DNA of 64,000 nt from Chamaea fasciata (taxonomy: Eukaryota > Chordata > Aves > Passeriformes > Sylviidae): assembly GCA_029207755.1 (NCBI GenBank), contig JARCOQ010000012.1:16745679-16809678 (forward strand). Direction: 5' to 3'. The position numbers were made by a program, and so were the translations under genes. A model generated the notes under the pieces. That model did not search any database. It saw only the letters and a program-made list of their open reading frames with translations, and was not told the origin of the DNA. The stretch's first letter is position 1. Every line of letters begins with the position of its first letter. Positions 26,419 through 36,998 of this stretch are shown piece after piece.

Positions 26419-26980
26419 TTCCCCCACCTCAGAGCAGTGCCTGCTCCACTGAGCACTGCAGATGTGGCTCTAGAGGCACTGCCTGGATGGACAGTCTGCT
26501 GAGCACTGCGGACACATCCATGGCATCCCTCTCTCAGACAGCAAGGAATGCCTTCCTGCTCTGGGTTAGCCACTCCTCTCTGTTGTGTGTCTGCAGAGTA
26601 TTTTAGCTGCCACATATCATTCTCCTGGCGAACAATCACCACAAAAAATAACTGCAGAGAGATTTTCAGGGAGATTTCCTGTGGTTCCCCAAACCCACTT
26701 AGCAGAGAGTGCAGGGGAGGGTGAAATGTTTCTTTGTCTTTATTGCTCTCAATGTTGTTCAAGTCAGGACCAGCTACGTTTTTGCCTTGTGTAAAAATCG
26801 TGCACTGACTACCAGAAAACCGAAATGGGAGTATTTCATTTCATTTAGAAGTGACCTTGCTGGAGAGGTCTTGAAATCTATCAAAATATGCATTTCTATC
26901 ATCCTTAAGAGATACTGCTTTTAAGTAATTTGATTGCAATGGAGATAATCAGAAAATGATTTGAATCTTTGCTTTTGCAG
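26419..26980. other. Unannotated DNA
   Basis: No gene recognised. The 145-codon minus-strand frame (26,325-26,762) spans the LTR edge and is not credible as a gene. Confidence 0.5.
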
Positions 26981-27064
26981 AGGTATGTTTGACTATCATT
27001 CTGCCTTTCTACATCAAGAACTCATTCAAAAGAAATATATGGAATGGATTGTTCAGGAAACAAG
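26981..27064 (+). other. Candidate 84-bp protein-coding exon, family not recognised
   Basis: A good acceptor (gaatctttgcttttgcag) precedes 84 nt ending in ACAAG, followed by the donor gtcagt. The first is strong; the donor is acceptable but not consensus at position +3. Reading with one leading base (incoming intron phase 2, outgoing phase 2) gives 27 open codons starting Gly-Met-Phe-Asp-Tyr-His. They include Gln-Lys-Lys-Tyr-Met-Glu-Trp-Ile-Val-Gln and look like an amphipathic helix of ordinary composition, unlike the biased chance frames nearby. The other two frames are less protein-like and one has an early stop. I cannot name the protein. If real, it is an internal exon of a gene with very long introns. 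The alternative is chance splice signals around non-coding DNA. Confidence 0.3.
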
Positions 27065-28798
27065 GTCAGTTTATTTTATATCAACAACATATTCAGGCAG
27101 CTAAGCTGATACGGCTTCTGTAATACTGCTCCTTTTGTCCCAGTGCAATGAAGGGCAATTTAGGGTAGGGGTTTTATTGTAAGTAGTGGCTTTTTTTTAA
27201 TGTCATGAACATTCTTCATTTACAAATTTGGAAACATTTGCAAACATTTATTCCACCTTTTAATGACATAAATTAGCTAGTAATCATGATAAACTAAGAA
27301 TTTGGTTTGGACTTTCAGACTGGATTGACAATACGATTACTCAAAAACTGTAAATATTCACTTGGACATCCAAAAAGTTTTATATGTTTTCTTTTTGCAA
27401 GTTAAATTTAGCAGCAAAGAATCATGTATCTGTGAGACTCTTGTTTTAGGTAGGATCAAGCTCCTTCTGTCCTGCTGTATTGTGCAGACTAAATAGATAA
27501 AACAGAGACTCACACAGCCTCACCCTTGAACTCCATCATTGTAATCAGGTGAATTCCCGGTCTTTTGAATCAGATAAGCTGGAAGAACTTTTGGTTTAGG
27601 ACTAGATCTCGGTTAGATGGGTGAATCAGAGTTCTGGAAATCAGGACTGTCCTTTTGGCTGCAGGCCACATTTGTAGGTTAAGAAATAATGAAACGTGTC
27701 ACTTTATTCTGCCAAAACATTTCAGAGAAGCTTTGGGTGCAAATTCACATCCTTTGTGTTTGTTTCTGATATGTTAGTGGAAGGTTTAAAGAGTCATAAA
27801 GCAAATGAGATTCTGGTCCTCAGGTCAGGCTGAAGATTTCAGTGAGATACATTATGTAGCTTCATATTTTTCATCTGGTTTTTTCATGGCTGTGAAGAGA
27901 TGCTGAATTCTAACTTTCTGAAAGAAGGGTATTCTTGTACTCTTTCCTTCCCTATATCTTTGCACAGCACATTTTCAGTCCCACTGGGCTGGCACCAATT
28001 GCAAGAATACGTTACTTACATTCGTTTTTTTGTTTTACCACACATTCTCTAAGGAATTTTCAAGCTTGCAAGACTATGAAACTATAAAAATGAAAAAGAT
28101 TGGGGAGTTTTAGGCTGTATCAAAGATACTTTTCATGGCTTATGCTCTCTGAGAGTCATGCACAATCAGGTTTCAGACAGTGCTCAAATATATCTGGAGT
28201 TGGTATTATACCACTGACTCCATTATCAGCTGTTGCAGTCCCAGGGTGCCAAAAGGAGGCCACATCTTTTTGCTCATACAGGCATCTAAAAATGTTGGCT
28301 ATTGTGGGATTTCATTCAATTCACCCCACGGAAGAACAGGCAGCCTGGAAAAATAGATTTGTTTTGTCCATTGGTGAGTTACAATTTTGTAGATTTTTCT
28401 GGGAACTCTTGACCCACTGTTCCTGTTCCTCTTGCCAAAAGAGGATGAGCACTCTGGTGTTGGCATTTGCTGGACCATTACATCAGAAATCAAGAGAAGC
28501 GTGGTGAATAGTAAATCTTGCTTTCCCAATGGAAGAGAGTTGATGATTCAGACCAGAGTTATCAGTCTCAGGAGTTGTTTTTCGGGGGCAAGGCCACATT
28601 TGTGGGTGAGACTCCCCTTACTCCAGAGGGATGTTCACCAGAGCAGTCTGGCCCTCAGGATCTGAGCTGTCTGCTTGGGAGGCACATTTAGGTGCCCAAA
28701 GAGGGGCACTGGTTTTCTCCTGAGTCCCCATTCCCACCTATTTCTCCTTGCAGGAGAGCCCTTTCCAAACAGCACCTGGGATGCCAGAACCCAAGGTT
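27065..28798. other. Unannotated non-coding DNA
   Basis: AT-rich DNA without recognised repeats. It would be intronic if the preceding exon candidate is real. The 135-codon frame at 28,100-28,507 shows no domain and overlaps open frames on the other strand. Confidence 0.5.
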
Positions 28799-29262
28799 GA
28801 GGTGAAAAGGGACCTTTGGAGCTCTTCTTGTCCCACCCCACTGCTCAAGAAGGGTCACCAGGATCAGATAACTTTTAAATATCTCCAAGCGTGGAGACTC
28901 CACAACTTTTCTGGGCAACCTGCAGTAGTGCTCCGTCACCTTCACAGCAAATCGTGGTTTTTGATGTTCTGGGAGAACCTCCTGTGTCTCATTCTGTACC
29001 CATTGCCCTGTCAGTGAGCACCTCTGGGAAGGTCCTGCCCCATCTTCCGTACCCCCTCCCTTTAGATCTTTATGGGCACTGAAGAGATCTCCCGGTCCCA
29101 GCTCTCAGCCTTTCCCGGTATGAGAGAGATTCCAGTCTCTCAATCACCTCAGTGGCTCTCCTCTGGGCTCTCTCCAGGAGCTCTGTCTCTTTCTTCACTG
29201 CAGAAGCCACTGTTAAATACTGATTTCCATGTTTAATTCTCATTTTTAGTGCTGCTATGAAC
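28799..29262 (-). mobile_element. CR1 LINE fragment (older subfamily)
   Basis: The plus strand matches the reverse complement of the CR1 3' region: aaaagggacctttggagc, then ccactgctcaagaagggtca, then aatatctccaagcgtggaga, then ctccacaacttttctgggca, then gctctcagcctttcccggta, then gctctctccaggagctctg. It covers roughly the last part of pol and the 3' UTR. The terminal repeat expected at its left end is missing, so the copy is truncated at its 3' end as well as its 5' end. Many substitutions show age. No intact protein remains. Confidence 0.9.
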
Positions 29263-29266
29263 ACTT

Positions 29267-29286
29267 CCCCCCCCCCCCCCCCCCCC
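29267..29286. repeat. Poly(C) tract, 20 nt
   Basis: Twenty uninterrupted C lie between two CR1 fragments. The opposite strand is a run of 20 G, able in principle to form quadruplex structure and prone to length change. Confidence 0.95.
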
Positions 29287-29344
29287 AGGAACATATACAC
29301 ATATTGTTTCCAGGGAAAAATCTAAATATCCACATGGAAAATGG

Positions 29345-29498
29345 TCACAGCCCCAAGGCTGCCAGAGCTCCAGGAGTGTTTGGACAACATTCTCAGGCTT
29401 AGGGTGGGATTTTTGGGGTGTCCTGGGCAGGGAGAGGAGCTGGGCTGGCTGGTCCTTGGGAGTCCCTTCCAGCTCTGGACAATCTCTGATTCTGTGAC
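29345..29498 (+). mobile_element. CR1 LINE 3' end
   Basis: This is a plus-orientation CR1 3' terminus: ctgccagagctccaggagtg, then tgggatttttggggtgtcct, then gagtcccttccagctc, ending in the CR1 tail type ctctgattctgtga. It lies 82 bp to the right of an oppositely oriented CR1 fragment, so the two are separate insertions. It is about 154 bp long with no coding content. Confidence 0.85.
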
Positions 29499-29989
29499 AT
29501 GAAAACCAGTTTATATAATGGCAAACATCCAAAACTTACAAAATCTGTGCCCCTGTTAGAATGGAATTCTGGAAATTTAATAAGCATTGGATGTTATAGC
29601 AGATCATTTTGAATCAATGAAAAATTTTAGCATTTTTCTAGGCACATGAATGGAGCAGGACAACTTATCTCCAGCTTTTTGGTCTGAGTACAGGAGTGCC
29701 TTTTCCATCTGATAGGAACTCTTTGAACACTTGTTCTGACTTTGGGGAAAAAAATCCTCTTTAGACTCTCCAGTGGTGTCTTCAACAATGAATAATTAAT
29801 TTTTTGGAGTGAAAAAATCATTGTAATGGAATTGACCTTTCCCTATAGCAATAGGTTCAATCACTTCCATCTGTCACAAGTTCTTTGCAGGATTTTAATT
29901 AATGGTGAAAAATGTTTTCTCCCCATGTCAGTGTGTTGATTAGAATCCCAAACACCTGAGTGCTTCATAAGATTCTGGCAATACAACTT
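29499..29989. other. Unannotated DNA
   Basis: No gene or repeat family recognised. Confidence 0.5.
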
Positions 29990-30013
29990 AAAAAAAAAAA
30001 AAAAAAAAAAAAA
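29990..30013. repeat. Poly(A) tract, 24 nt
   Basis: Uninterrupted A run. No upstream retroposed gene copy is recognised. Confidence 0.9.
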
Positions 30014-30495
30014 GGAAAAAACACCAAACCTTCCGAGATCAGGACAGATTTCCTGGGGAAAAGTCTGGAAAGAAGTAGAACCTCTATCTTCTCCCAGTTG
30101 GTCTTGAAGCCAGAAAATAATGACAAGTAATCAGTCTTCCCCAGAAGGCTGGGAACTGATGAATCCAGCTTTCCAAAGAGCAGCTTTGCAGCAACATGGC
30201 CACATCCTTTCAGACAGCTGCGTGAACTACATCCATATGAAAATGGCTTTTTTTTTTTGGCCACCCACATCCTAAAGCTGATAGCCTTAGCAAGAGTAGT
30301 GACTGGACTGCTGCCACAGAGCTGCAGTGAGGTCTGGCTCCACCAGTCAGCTGCACAGATCCTGCCTGGGTCTTGCTGCCTTGTCAGCAGCACCTGGAGG
30401 GCAGGCACACACTCAGGGGGAGATCACCCTTTCCTCTTGGGCAGCACAGCAGCTCTGCAGCAGCCCAGAGGTGTCTGGGGCACAGGGAGTGAGCC
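30014..30495. other. Unannotated DNA, GC rising to the right
   Basis: No gene recognised. Base composition shifts here from AT-rich to GC-rich, leading into the tandem-repeat cluster. Confidence 0.5.
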
Positions 30496-30550
30496 CGGGG
30501 GTCACTGCACAGCCAGGGGGTCAATGCACAGCCAGGGGGTCACTGTCACG
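30496..30550. repeat. 19-bp tandem repeat
   Basis: Units of the form gtcactgcacagccagggg run from 30,501 and 30,520, with a partial third copy from 30,539. One substitution separates the first two units. Confidence 0.9.
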
Positions 30551-30672
30551 CTGCAGGGCTGGGATGGCACCACAGGGCAGCTGGAATTCGCAACGTTCCC
30601 AGCCAGGGCTGCACGTTTTGCTGTGTCCTAAAAAATTCCAGCCAAGAACATTCCCTCGTGGGCTGTGTGGGT

Positions 30673-30732
30673 GTGCCATGTCACTGTGTCAATGTGCACG
30701 TGCCATGTCACTGTGGGTGTGCCATGTCACTG
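30673..30732. repeat. Spaced repeat of gtgccatgtcactg
   Basis: Three copies begin at 30,673, 30,700 and 30,719, separated by variable spacers of GT-rich DNA. This is an irregular minisatellite-like array. Confidence 0.85.
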
Positions 30733-31014
30733 CCATGGTGCTACAGTGGGAATGCTCCAGAGCTGCCCCCAGTGCATGTTGACGTTAAATGGTAAATGCA
30801 ATCCCTCCCTTGCTCACAGTGCTGTTCCTGCAGAGCAAACCAGAATGACTTATGGCTGCTTTAATATAAATGTTGCTACCCAGCCTGCTGCTGGTTCATT
30901 ATCTTTGCATTTAAGCTGAGATTACTTAAATTTTCCCTGCTGCTTACAAAGGTGAGTGCAAACAGAGCTCCTACAGAAGCCATGGACACAAGCCCAGCTG
31001 GATTTGCAGGCTGC

Positions 31015-31094
31015 AGCCCTGCAGTGCTGCTGTCCCTGCAGTGCTGCTGTCCCTGCAGTGTCCCTGCAGTGTCCCTGCAGTGTCCCTGCAGTGT
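31015..31094. repeat. Short tandem array of tgtccctgcag
   Basis: Two 17-bp units (tgctgctgtccctgcag) are followed by about four 11-bp units (tgtccctgcag), giving a regular series of ctgcag sites. The several open frames here are by-products of the repeat. Confidence 0.92.
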
Positions 31095-31261
31095 TGCAGG
31101 CAGTCTGGCCGTGCTGTCCCTGGGAAGGCACAGCAGGGACAGGGCTCTCTGCTCTCAGGGGTTCTTGGGGGTGCTCTGCTCCCCCATTCCCCCTGCTCCC
31201 GGCCTCTGTGCTCCCTCCAGGCAGGCCCAGCAGGCTCAGTCCTGGCTCTGAGGGCTGCCTG

Positions 31262-31283
31262 AGCTCAGCTTTCGAGCTGAGCT
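31262..31283. repeat. Perfect 9-bp hairpin with TTCG loop
   Basis: agctcagct, ttcg, agctgagct: the arms are exact reverse complements around a four-base TTCG loop, a type known to be unusually stable in RNA. It may be chance in a GC-rich stretch. Confidence 0.9.
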
Positions 31284-32670
31284 TGCTGAAGCCGAGCTGG
31301 GGCTGTAACAAGGCGGTGAGGGGTTTAGCTCAGACCCAATTTTAGTTCTTGAGCAAATAGCAGCAGGGCTGCCAGCCTTCATTACATCCACAGACAGATG
31401 GTCTGGACTGAGAGACCAGCAATTAATGTACAATGTGTTCTTTGTTGGCACTTACCACAAAGACGTTTTTTGTGTGTATAAACTGTCTCATTCTTAAAAC
31501 TTACTTTGTTTTGTCACTCTAGTGCCTATATGGAGCTGGAGGGAAATAATAATTCCATGTAGGCATTAAGTGGAGGAGTTGTTCTCTTTCTCTCAGCTTT
31601 CATTCAATATTCTAATTACTGAACATAAATTTTATTTTTGAAATACTCCTTGTTATCGCAGTCAATTCTCCCTAATGTATCTTCTGCATTAAAATGAGAT
31701 ATTTGCCCCTTACTATCCCTGTTAAATTGGGAATTTTATAATTTCCATGAGGATCTCCTGCATGGGGAGGAGAAATTTAAGTCATTGGAGTATATGCATG
31801 CTTTGTGTCCAGATGTTTGCCTGGGTGAGAATCACTGAAGTTTTGCAACCTGACAACTTTACTCATTACTTTTTACATTATCTTTATCCTCCAGCTTATT
31901 ATCAGGCCCTTAATTCATTCCCTAAATAGAATCCAACATGGAATGAGCCAGATGCATTCCTCAAAGCCATTGCTGGCTCCCTGACTATTCCTCAATTATT
32001 TTATATTCTGAATCCCCCTTTGGTTAGAGCTCTATATTTCCAGATATCATTCCCAAGCTTGCAAATCAAAAGCCACCACCTTTCCAGGATTCTTGTCAAA
32101 GCCAGGGTGCCTGTGGAGGTGAGCCAGCACATGGCCAGATTCAAGCCACAGTTTGAAGCAGAGGTGATGATCTGAGAAACCAGAGTCATTTTAATGCCTC
32201 ATTTACTTGATCCTATCAATTCTTTCAATGAAGTTGGAAGGTTTTTTTAGCTCTGTCTTTGAGGTATTTGGGAACTCATTTGATCAGGATGGAAAGCCTC
32301 AGATGCTGAGGACATAAATATGTGATCATGTAATCAGAGTCTGCATCATGGGCAGGAGATGAGATAATGTTCTGGGATTAATTTTCTGAGATGTCTCCGT
32401 CCAATCTTTTTTTGGTTATGTTTCACTTTTAAAATTGAATTTTATTTGTGCAGTAGAGAAGGCCAGGCAGATAAAAGTTAGAACTGTACTATGAACTGTT
32501 GTAGGTAAAAATCCACCTTTTCATTCAAGAAGGCAAATTTTCTTGGGAAGATTCTTTAACATCAGAGAGAGATGCTGTTTATTTACAACCACGCTTATTT
32601 ACACTGGATTTTGTAGGGAAAAGCACTGTTAATACCATTAGGAATGGCTCTTTTTTAAACATTTGTGATG

Positions 32671-32704
32671 CAGTGTAACAACATTTATAGATGTTGTTAC
32701 ACTG
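32671..32704. repeat. Perfect 14-bp inverted repeat, 6-nt loop
   Basis: The left arm cagtgtaacaacat (32,671-32,684) is the exact reverse complement of the right arm atgttgttacactg (32,691-32,704), around a ttatag loop. A perfect 14-bp stem at this spacing is unexpected by chance. It could be a remnant of a palindromic DNA transposon or a structured RNA element. No longer stem extends outward. Confidence 0.95.
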
Positions 32705-32881
32705 GGAATGTTTTTCCTAGTATTACACATTTTTTCCACCGCAGTTCCTCACTATCAATCTGTGGCTGATGTTTCCAAACTCCAGATTGTTGTGTAATAA
32801 GGAGAAATAAGTACTCATTGTTGGCAGATGCTGCTAATGTGGCTTTTCCTGACATCGCTTCTATCTTCTAAGACTGGGGGG

Positions 32882-32899
32882 GTGTGTGTGTGTGTGTGT
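32882..32899. repeat. (GT)9 microsatellite
   Basis: Nine GT dinucleotides follow a short G run. Confidence 0.9.
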
Positions 32900-35420
32900 C
32901 TGTGTATTTTTTGTAGAGTTTTTGTTTGTCTTTTTGCTTAGCTTTGATTGGGGGAGTAGGTTGTTTGGGTTTCCTTGTGTTTGTTTTGGTTTTTTTTAAC
33001 AATATCTCAGTAAATTCCCAGCTGTTCTTACATATTCTTTAGAAACAGATCTGTGCCTGAGTGGTAGACTTATCCTGCTACAGTGCTGCTCCTCAGCTCG
33101 TGTCACATTGCTCATTGTCTCGTGGAAGAGATGCTGTTTGTGTCTAGGAACTGTTTATTGTAATTTAATTTTTTTTTGTCTCCCCTCCAGCCCTTTTCCC
33201 AGAATTGCTTCATTCACAACTGCAACTCTTAAGCTTCTAAGACAGCATTTGAATTTGAGTAATGCAATTTCCCACTTTCTCTCCCTTGCTGTCCTGTTTT
33301 GTAGCAGCCCGAAATAAGAGCAATAGGATGTGAATTACCTGGGTAGAGGGCTCTGTTTCACCCAGGAGTACATTCCCTTCATCCCTCCCCTGGAGGCGCA
33401 AGGAACAGATACAGACCAGTGCCTTGGTCCTTGGGATGTTGCTGGCCCTGAAAATGCACTTCCCTGGAAGCTCTAATCAATTGATCAGTCCTGCAGCTGC
33501 CTTGCATGTTGAACAAAATACATTTTCTACACTTTGGACCTGGAGAAAAAAGGATATAAAGAAGGTGTGGCCTCATAAATCAATCCAGCTAAGCCATCCT
33601 CACAGATACCTCAGTGAAAGAAAATATTTGTCTCCACTTCTCTTCTACATCATGAGTCTTTATAGTTCTATGCTGGCTTAAAATATAACTTCAGGACTGT
33701 GGAAATTCATGGTGGTCTGCAGTGAGGCCCTCCAGGACTGAGATTATCTGTGAGGTCTCCAAGGCATCTGTTGTGTGTCCCACATGTGGAATAGAAAATA
33801 CCTGGCTTGGGACTGAACTACTTGGGGAGATATCCATATTATGAGCAGTAGCTCGATTTTAAAGTACTTGCCTTCATTCTGGAATCCAAAAGCCATGAAA
33901 ATAATAATTTATCAATTATACTGTACAACCTTCTAGAATATTTGGTAAAGGCACAGTTTTCACTACGGAATCAGCCCTTAGCTGCCCTTTTAGAGGTGGG
34001 CAGTAAGAAATGCAATGGTAACCACCCCTTCCTCCTCCACAGCAGTTCAGGCATTACTCAGTCTTCAGCTTTTGGATCTTTAGCCCACTCTGCTCATGGA
34101 GGTTGAGCCTGAAACACAGTTTGATTTCAGTGTTTAAAACAGCTGGATTAAGTTCATAAAAAGGAGTTGGGAATTGCCATTGGAGTAGTTTGGTCACAAA
34201 GCCCCAAAACACAGCACTGGTGGAGAGGCTTTCCACCTCATTCCCTCGGCAGGAGAGGGACATTCCCCATGTCACAGATCCCTTTCAGGTCTGAAGCAAC
34301 ATGCAGAGCCTGAGTTGGGGGGACTTGATGGGAAAAGCCAAACTGGGAATGTCAGTGAGCACTTTGTGGTTTGTACATAATGTCAAACCACATTGTTACT
34401 GTGGGATGGAGAGCACAGGGACTTGGAGGTTAAACTGCTCTTTTTCCCAAGTCTAGTGAGCTTTCTGCCTGCTCTCACTGGACAGTGAAATAAGCTGGAA
34501 GTGTGTGGGTTCTGCTCAGTGGCCACACTTGTCCCTCTCAGGTTGTTTGCTGTTACTATTTGTTATTACTCACGTTAGTTACTGATCATCTCCAGTTACC
34601 TGTTGGGTGCCTCCAGCACCACCCAACAAAATTCAAACTCACACTGGCTTAATGATTTCATTTAGGATTCAAACCCTCTTTTCATGCCTAGGGCAGCCAG
34701 CAAAGGACTAGATCTCTGGATTATCTGGGTGGCTGAGAATCACCTTCTCATTACAGACTAATTTACTATGCTGGAATTTCAGCACACTCTGTTTTACTAC
34801 CACGGCTTTCTAGAGCAGTTGGCAGGAGCATTAACTCAGCTGTTGCCACTTGGAGTGTTTTTCTCATTGACAAAGGCAGGAATTCAGAGCTGGGAGCAGG
34901 GCTCAGCTCTGGGATGCTGCTGCAGCACAAGGATCTCAGGATCCCACTGTGTGTTTGCACCGTCTGCAGAAATGTTCTGCTGAAGGTCCTGCAGGGGAGA
35001 GAGGTAGCACAAACAGCTGGGTGCAGAATCTGATGGCTTTTGTGACACTCATGGACCACCCCTGAAACAGCCTTATTTTAAAATTCACAATATTTAGCAT
35101 CAAGTTTCAGAATAACCTTTCTTTTTTTTTCCTAACTTCAGAGGCTGCTGCATAAATAAATAAAATTGACTTTTTGAAATGTTTTGCATCATTATTGAAA
35201 CATCAGGTGAGGGTTTGTGGTTGGCCTACGAAATGGCCTTTTTCTCAGTTTGGAAGCTGTTGCTGACAGAGCTGCAGTGACCTTTAGGTTACTACAACTC
35301 TACTTGTTTGAAAAAAAAAAGATTAAAATAAAATTTGGTGTAAAGCAAAGCTTTTCAGGCACAACTCAGCTCCATTTGATTTTGCATGAAAAATGTGGCG
35401 AGGCTGCCTTGGCTCCCATG

Positions 35421-35980
35421 TGTTGGAATTCTGGAAACTGAGGATTTCAGGCTTTCTGTGCTAAAAGACACTGACCCCCAAGCAAGTACCACATTTGACT
35501 TGAGGTGGTGGAACAAGCTTCTAAAGTTGAGTGGGGGCACTGGGGCTGTGGGTGTGTGGTTTGAGTGGAATTGTGTGATACCACAGGGTGAAAAGTTGGA
35601 GTTTGGGATTTTAGTGTATAGCGGTGTATATGGGGCAAGATGGAGACTTTGGGGTGGAGGTGAGTTGTTCTTTTTTCACCTTCTTCATGAGTTTGGGTGG
35701 TTTTCTGTAATGGGTTAATAAAGTCTGCATTGTGAACTTCAAGTGGTTAGTTATTGGGTTTAAAGTACAAATAATTTAGGTGGCATTTCACAATTGGATG
35801 GATTGTCCTTGAAAAGATGTTGTAGAGACAGAGAGGTGCTCCATATTTCAGCCCTGTTAGTTAGAGTATAGCAGAACCCACGGCTTGTGAGACTGTAATG
35901 TAGACAAGAATTAATAAACACTGAGTCCCAGCGTGCTATTAAACCCGATCTTGGCAGAAAAAAAAGCCGGAACTGTCACA
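35421..35980 (+). mobile_element. Solo LTR with 6-bp target duplication
   Basis: This 560-bp element starts TGTTGGAATTCTGG and ends CTGTCACA. It is flanked on both sides by CCCATG (35,415-35,420 and 35,981-35,986), an exact 6-bp target-site duplication. A polyadenylation signal (aataaa) lies at 35,913-35,918, about 60 bp from the right end, which fits R/U5 placement. A second aataaa is at 35,718. Its sequence resembles LTRs I associate with songbird genomes, from memory. No internal retroviral genes adjoin, so it is solo. A 6-bp duplication is typical of class II (beta/alpha-like) endogenous retroviruses. The 110-codon frame inside is accidental. Confidence 0.87.
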
Positions 35981-36368
35981 CCCATGGAAGTGAGAAAATG
36001 CAAACCACACCCAGGCACCTGCCTGGCTGCAGCTTTGTTTCTGCAGGGTGGGCGGTGAGGAAGAGGGAGAGATTCCCCACTCCCTGCTGTGCTGCTAAGG
36101 GCCCCAGTAAAGAATGAAATCCCACAATTCAGTAATAAAGTACTTGCTTTGCTCTAAGGTGGTTTAGGTGTTTGGGGACTGCAAACAAAGGTTATAATTT
36201 TCTTCTCTCACTTCTTTGGCTAAAGTATGGAATTTTGGTTATAAGCTCTGTTTTATTTTAAGATAATTCCAACCTGAACTTTCCAAGGAAGAAACAAAGC
36301 CTAGGAAGAATTGCCTGTGTCTCTTTTGCAGTTTATCTTGGAAGGATCCCTCTCCCAAGGACAAAGCT
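35981..36368. other. Unannotated DNA
   Basis: Nothing recognised beyond the target duplication of the preceding LTR. Confidence 0.5.
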
Positions 36369-36456
36369 GGGGTGGGTGCAAGGGAAGGAGAGGGGAGGGG
36401 GAAGGGCCCTGCAGGGCTGGGCCAAGGGCTGGAGCAGGGGAGGGAGAGGAGCTGGG
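36369..36456 (+). other. G-rich strand, quadruplex-prone
   Basis: More than ten runs of three to five G occur within 88 nt on the plus strand (ggggtggg, aggggaggggg, aaggg, cagggctggg, aaggg, caggggaggg, tgggg). Spacing is short enough for intramolecular G-quadruplexes. No gene is associated. Confidence 0.8.
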
Positions 36457-36460
36457 GACC

Positions 36461-36545
36461 TGGAATAAACAATTATTGTTTATTTATTTTATATATTTAT
36501 ATTTTTATGTATTCATATATATTTATTTTTATATATTTATTTAGA
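36461..36545. repeat. AT-rich low-complexity (TTTATA)n
   Basis: An almost pure A/T stretch of TATTTATTT-type words directly abuts the G-rich block, giving an abrupt composition switch. Confidence 0.9.
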
Positions 36546-36692
36546 TACTATTTGTTTGCTTGTAAAAAGCAGACAGTTTGGAAGGTGACCCCTTTTTGTC
36601 CAGGGTGTAGCAGCCTGACAAAGGGTTTTCAGACACCTTTTGGAGTCTCACTGTGTGCAGGGCTTGTCTGGCTGCCCTGAAGAACTGCAAGG

Positions 36693-36959
36693 TGTCCTGG
36701 TGTTGGATCTAATCACCAATAACGAGAGGCATTCCACAAGTTTTTTTATTGCATTATCAGTCTCAGTGAAGGTACAGACATAAAGGATGGTAAAACTCAC
36801 GCCATAACAGCAGAACCAAAGTTCTCTTTGTTCCGAGGCCTTTTAAAAGTTTTTTAGCCAATAGGCTGATGCTAAAAGCTTACAAGCATCTACTTAAGCC
36901 AATCAATAAACACAACACTACACCTTACAGCATACAGTAGTTGCTTGTTTGTTTTTGGT

Positions 36960-36998
<39 letters not shown>

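Larger units (their letters stand above)
31095..35420. other. Unannotated non-coding DNA
   Basis: GC-rich at the left (to about 31,330), AT-rich beyond. No gene or transposon family is recognised. Two hairpins and a GT microsatellite within it are listed separately. Confidence 0.5.

Noticed and set aside
25994..26452. 152-codon frame in LTR copy 1
   Set aside because: It lies almost entirely in the non-coding LTR and crosses its edge. LTR promoter and T/G DNA explain it.
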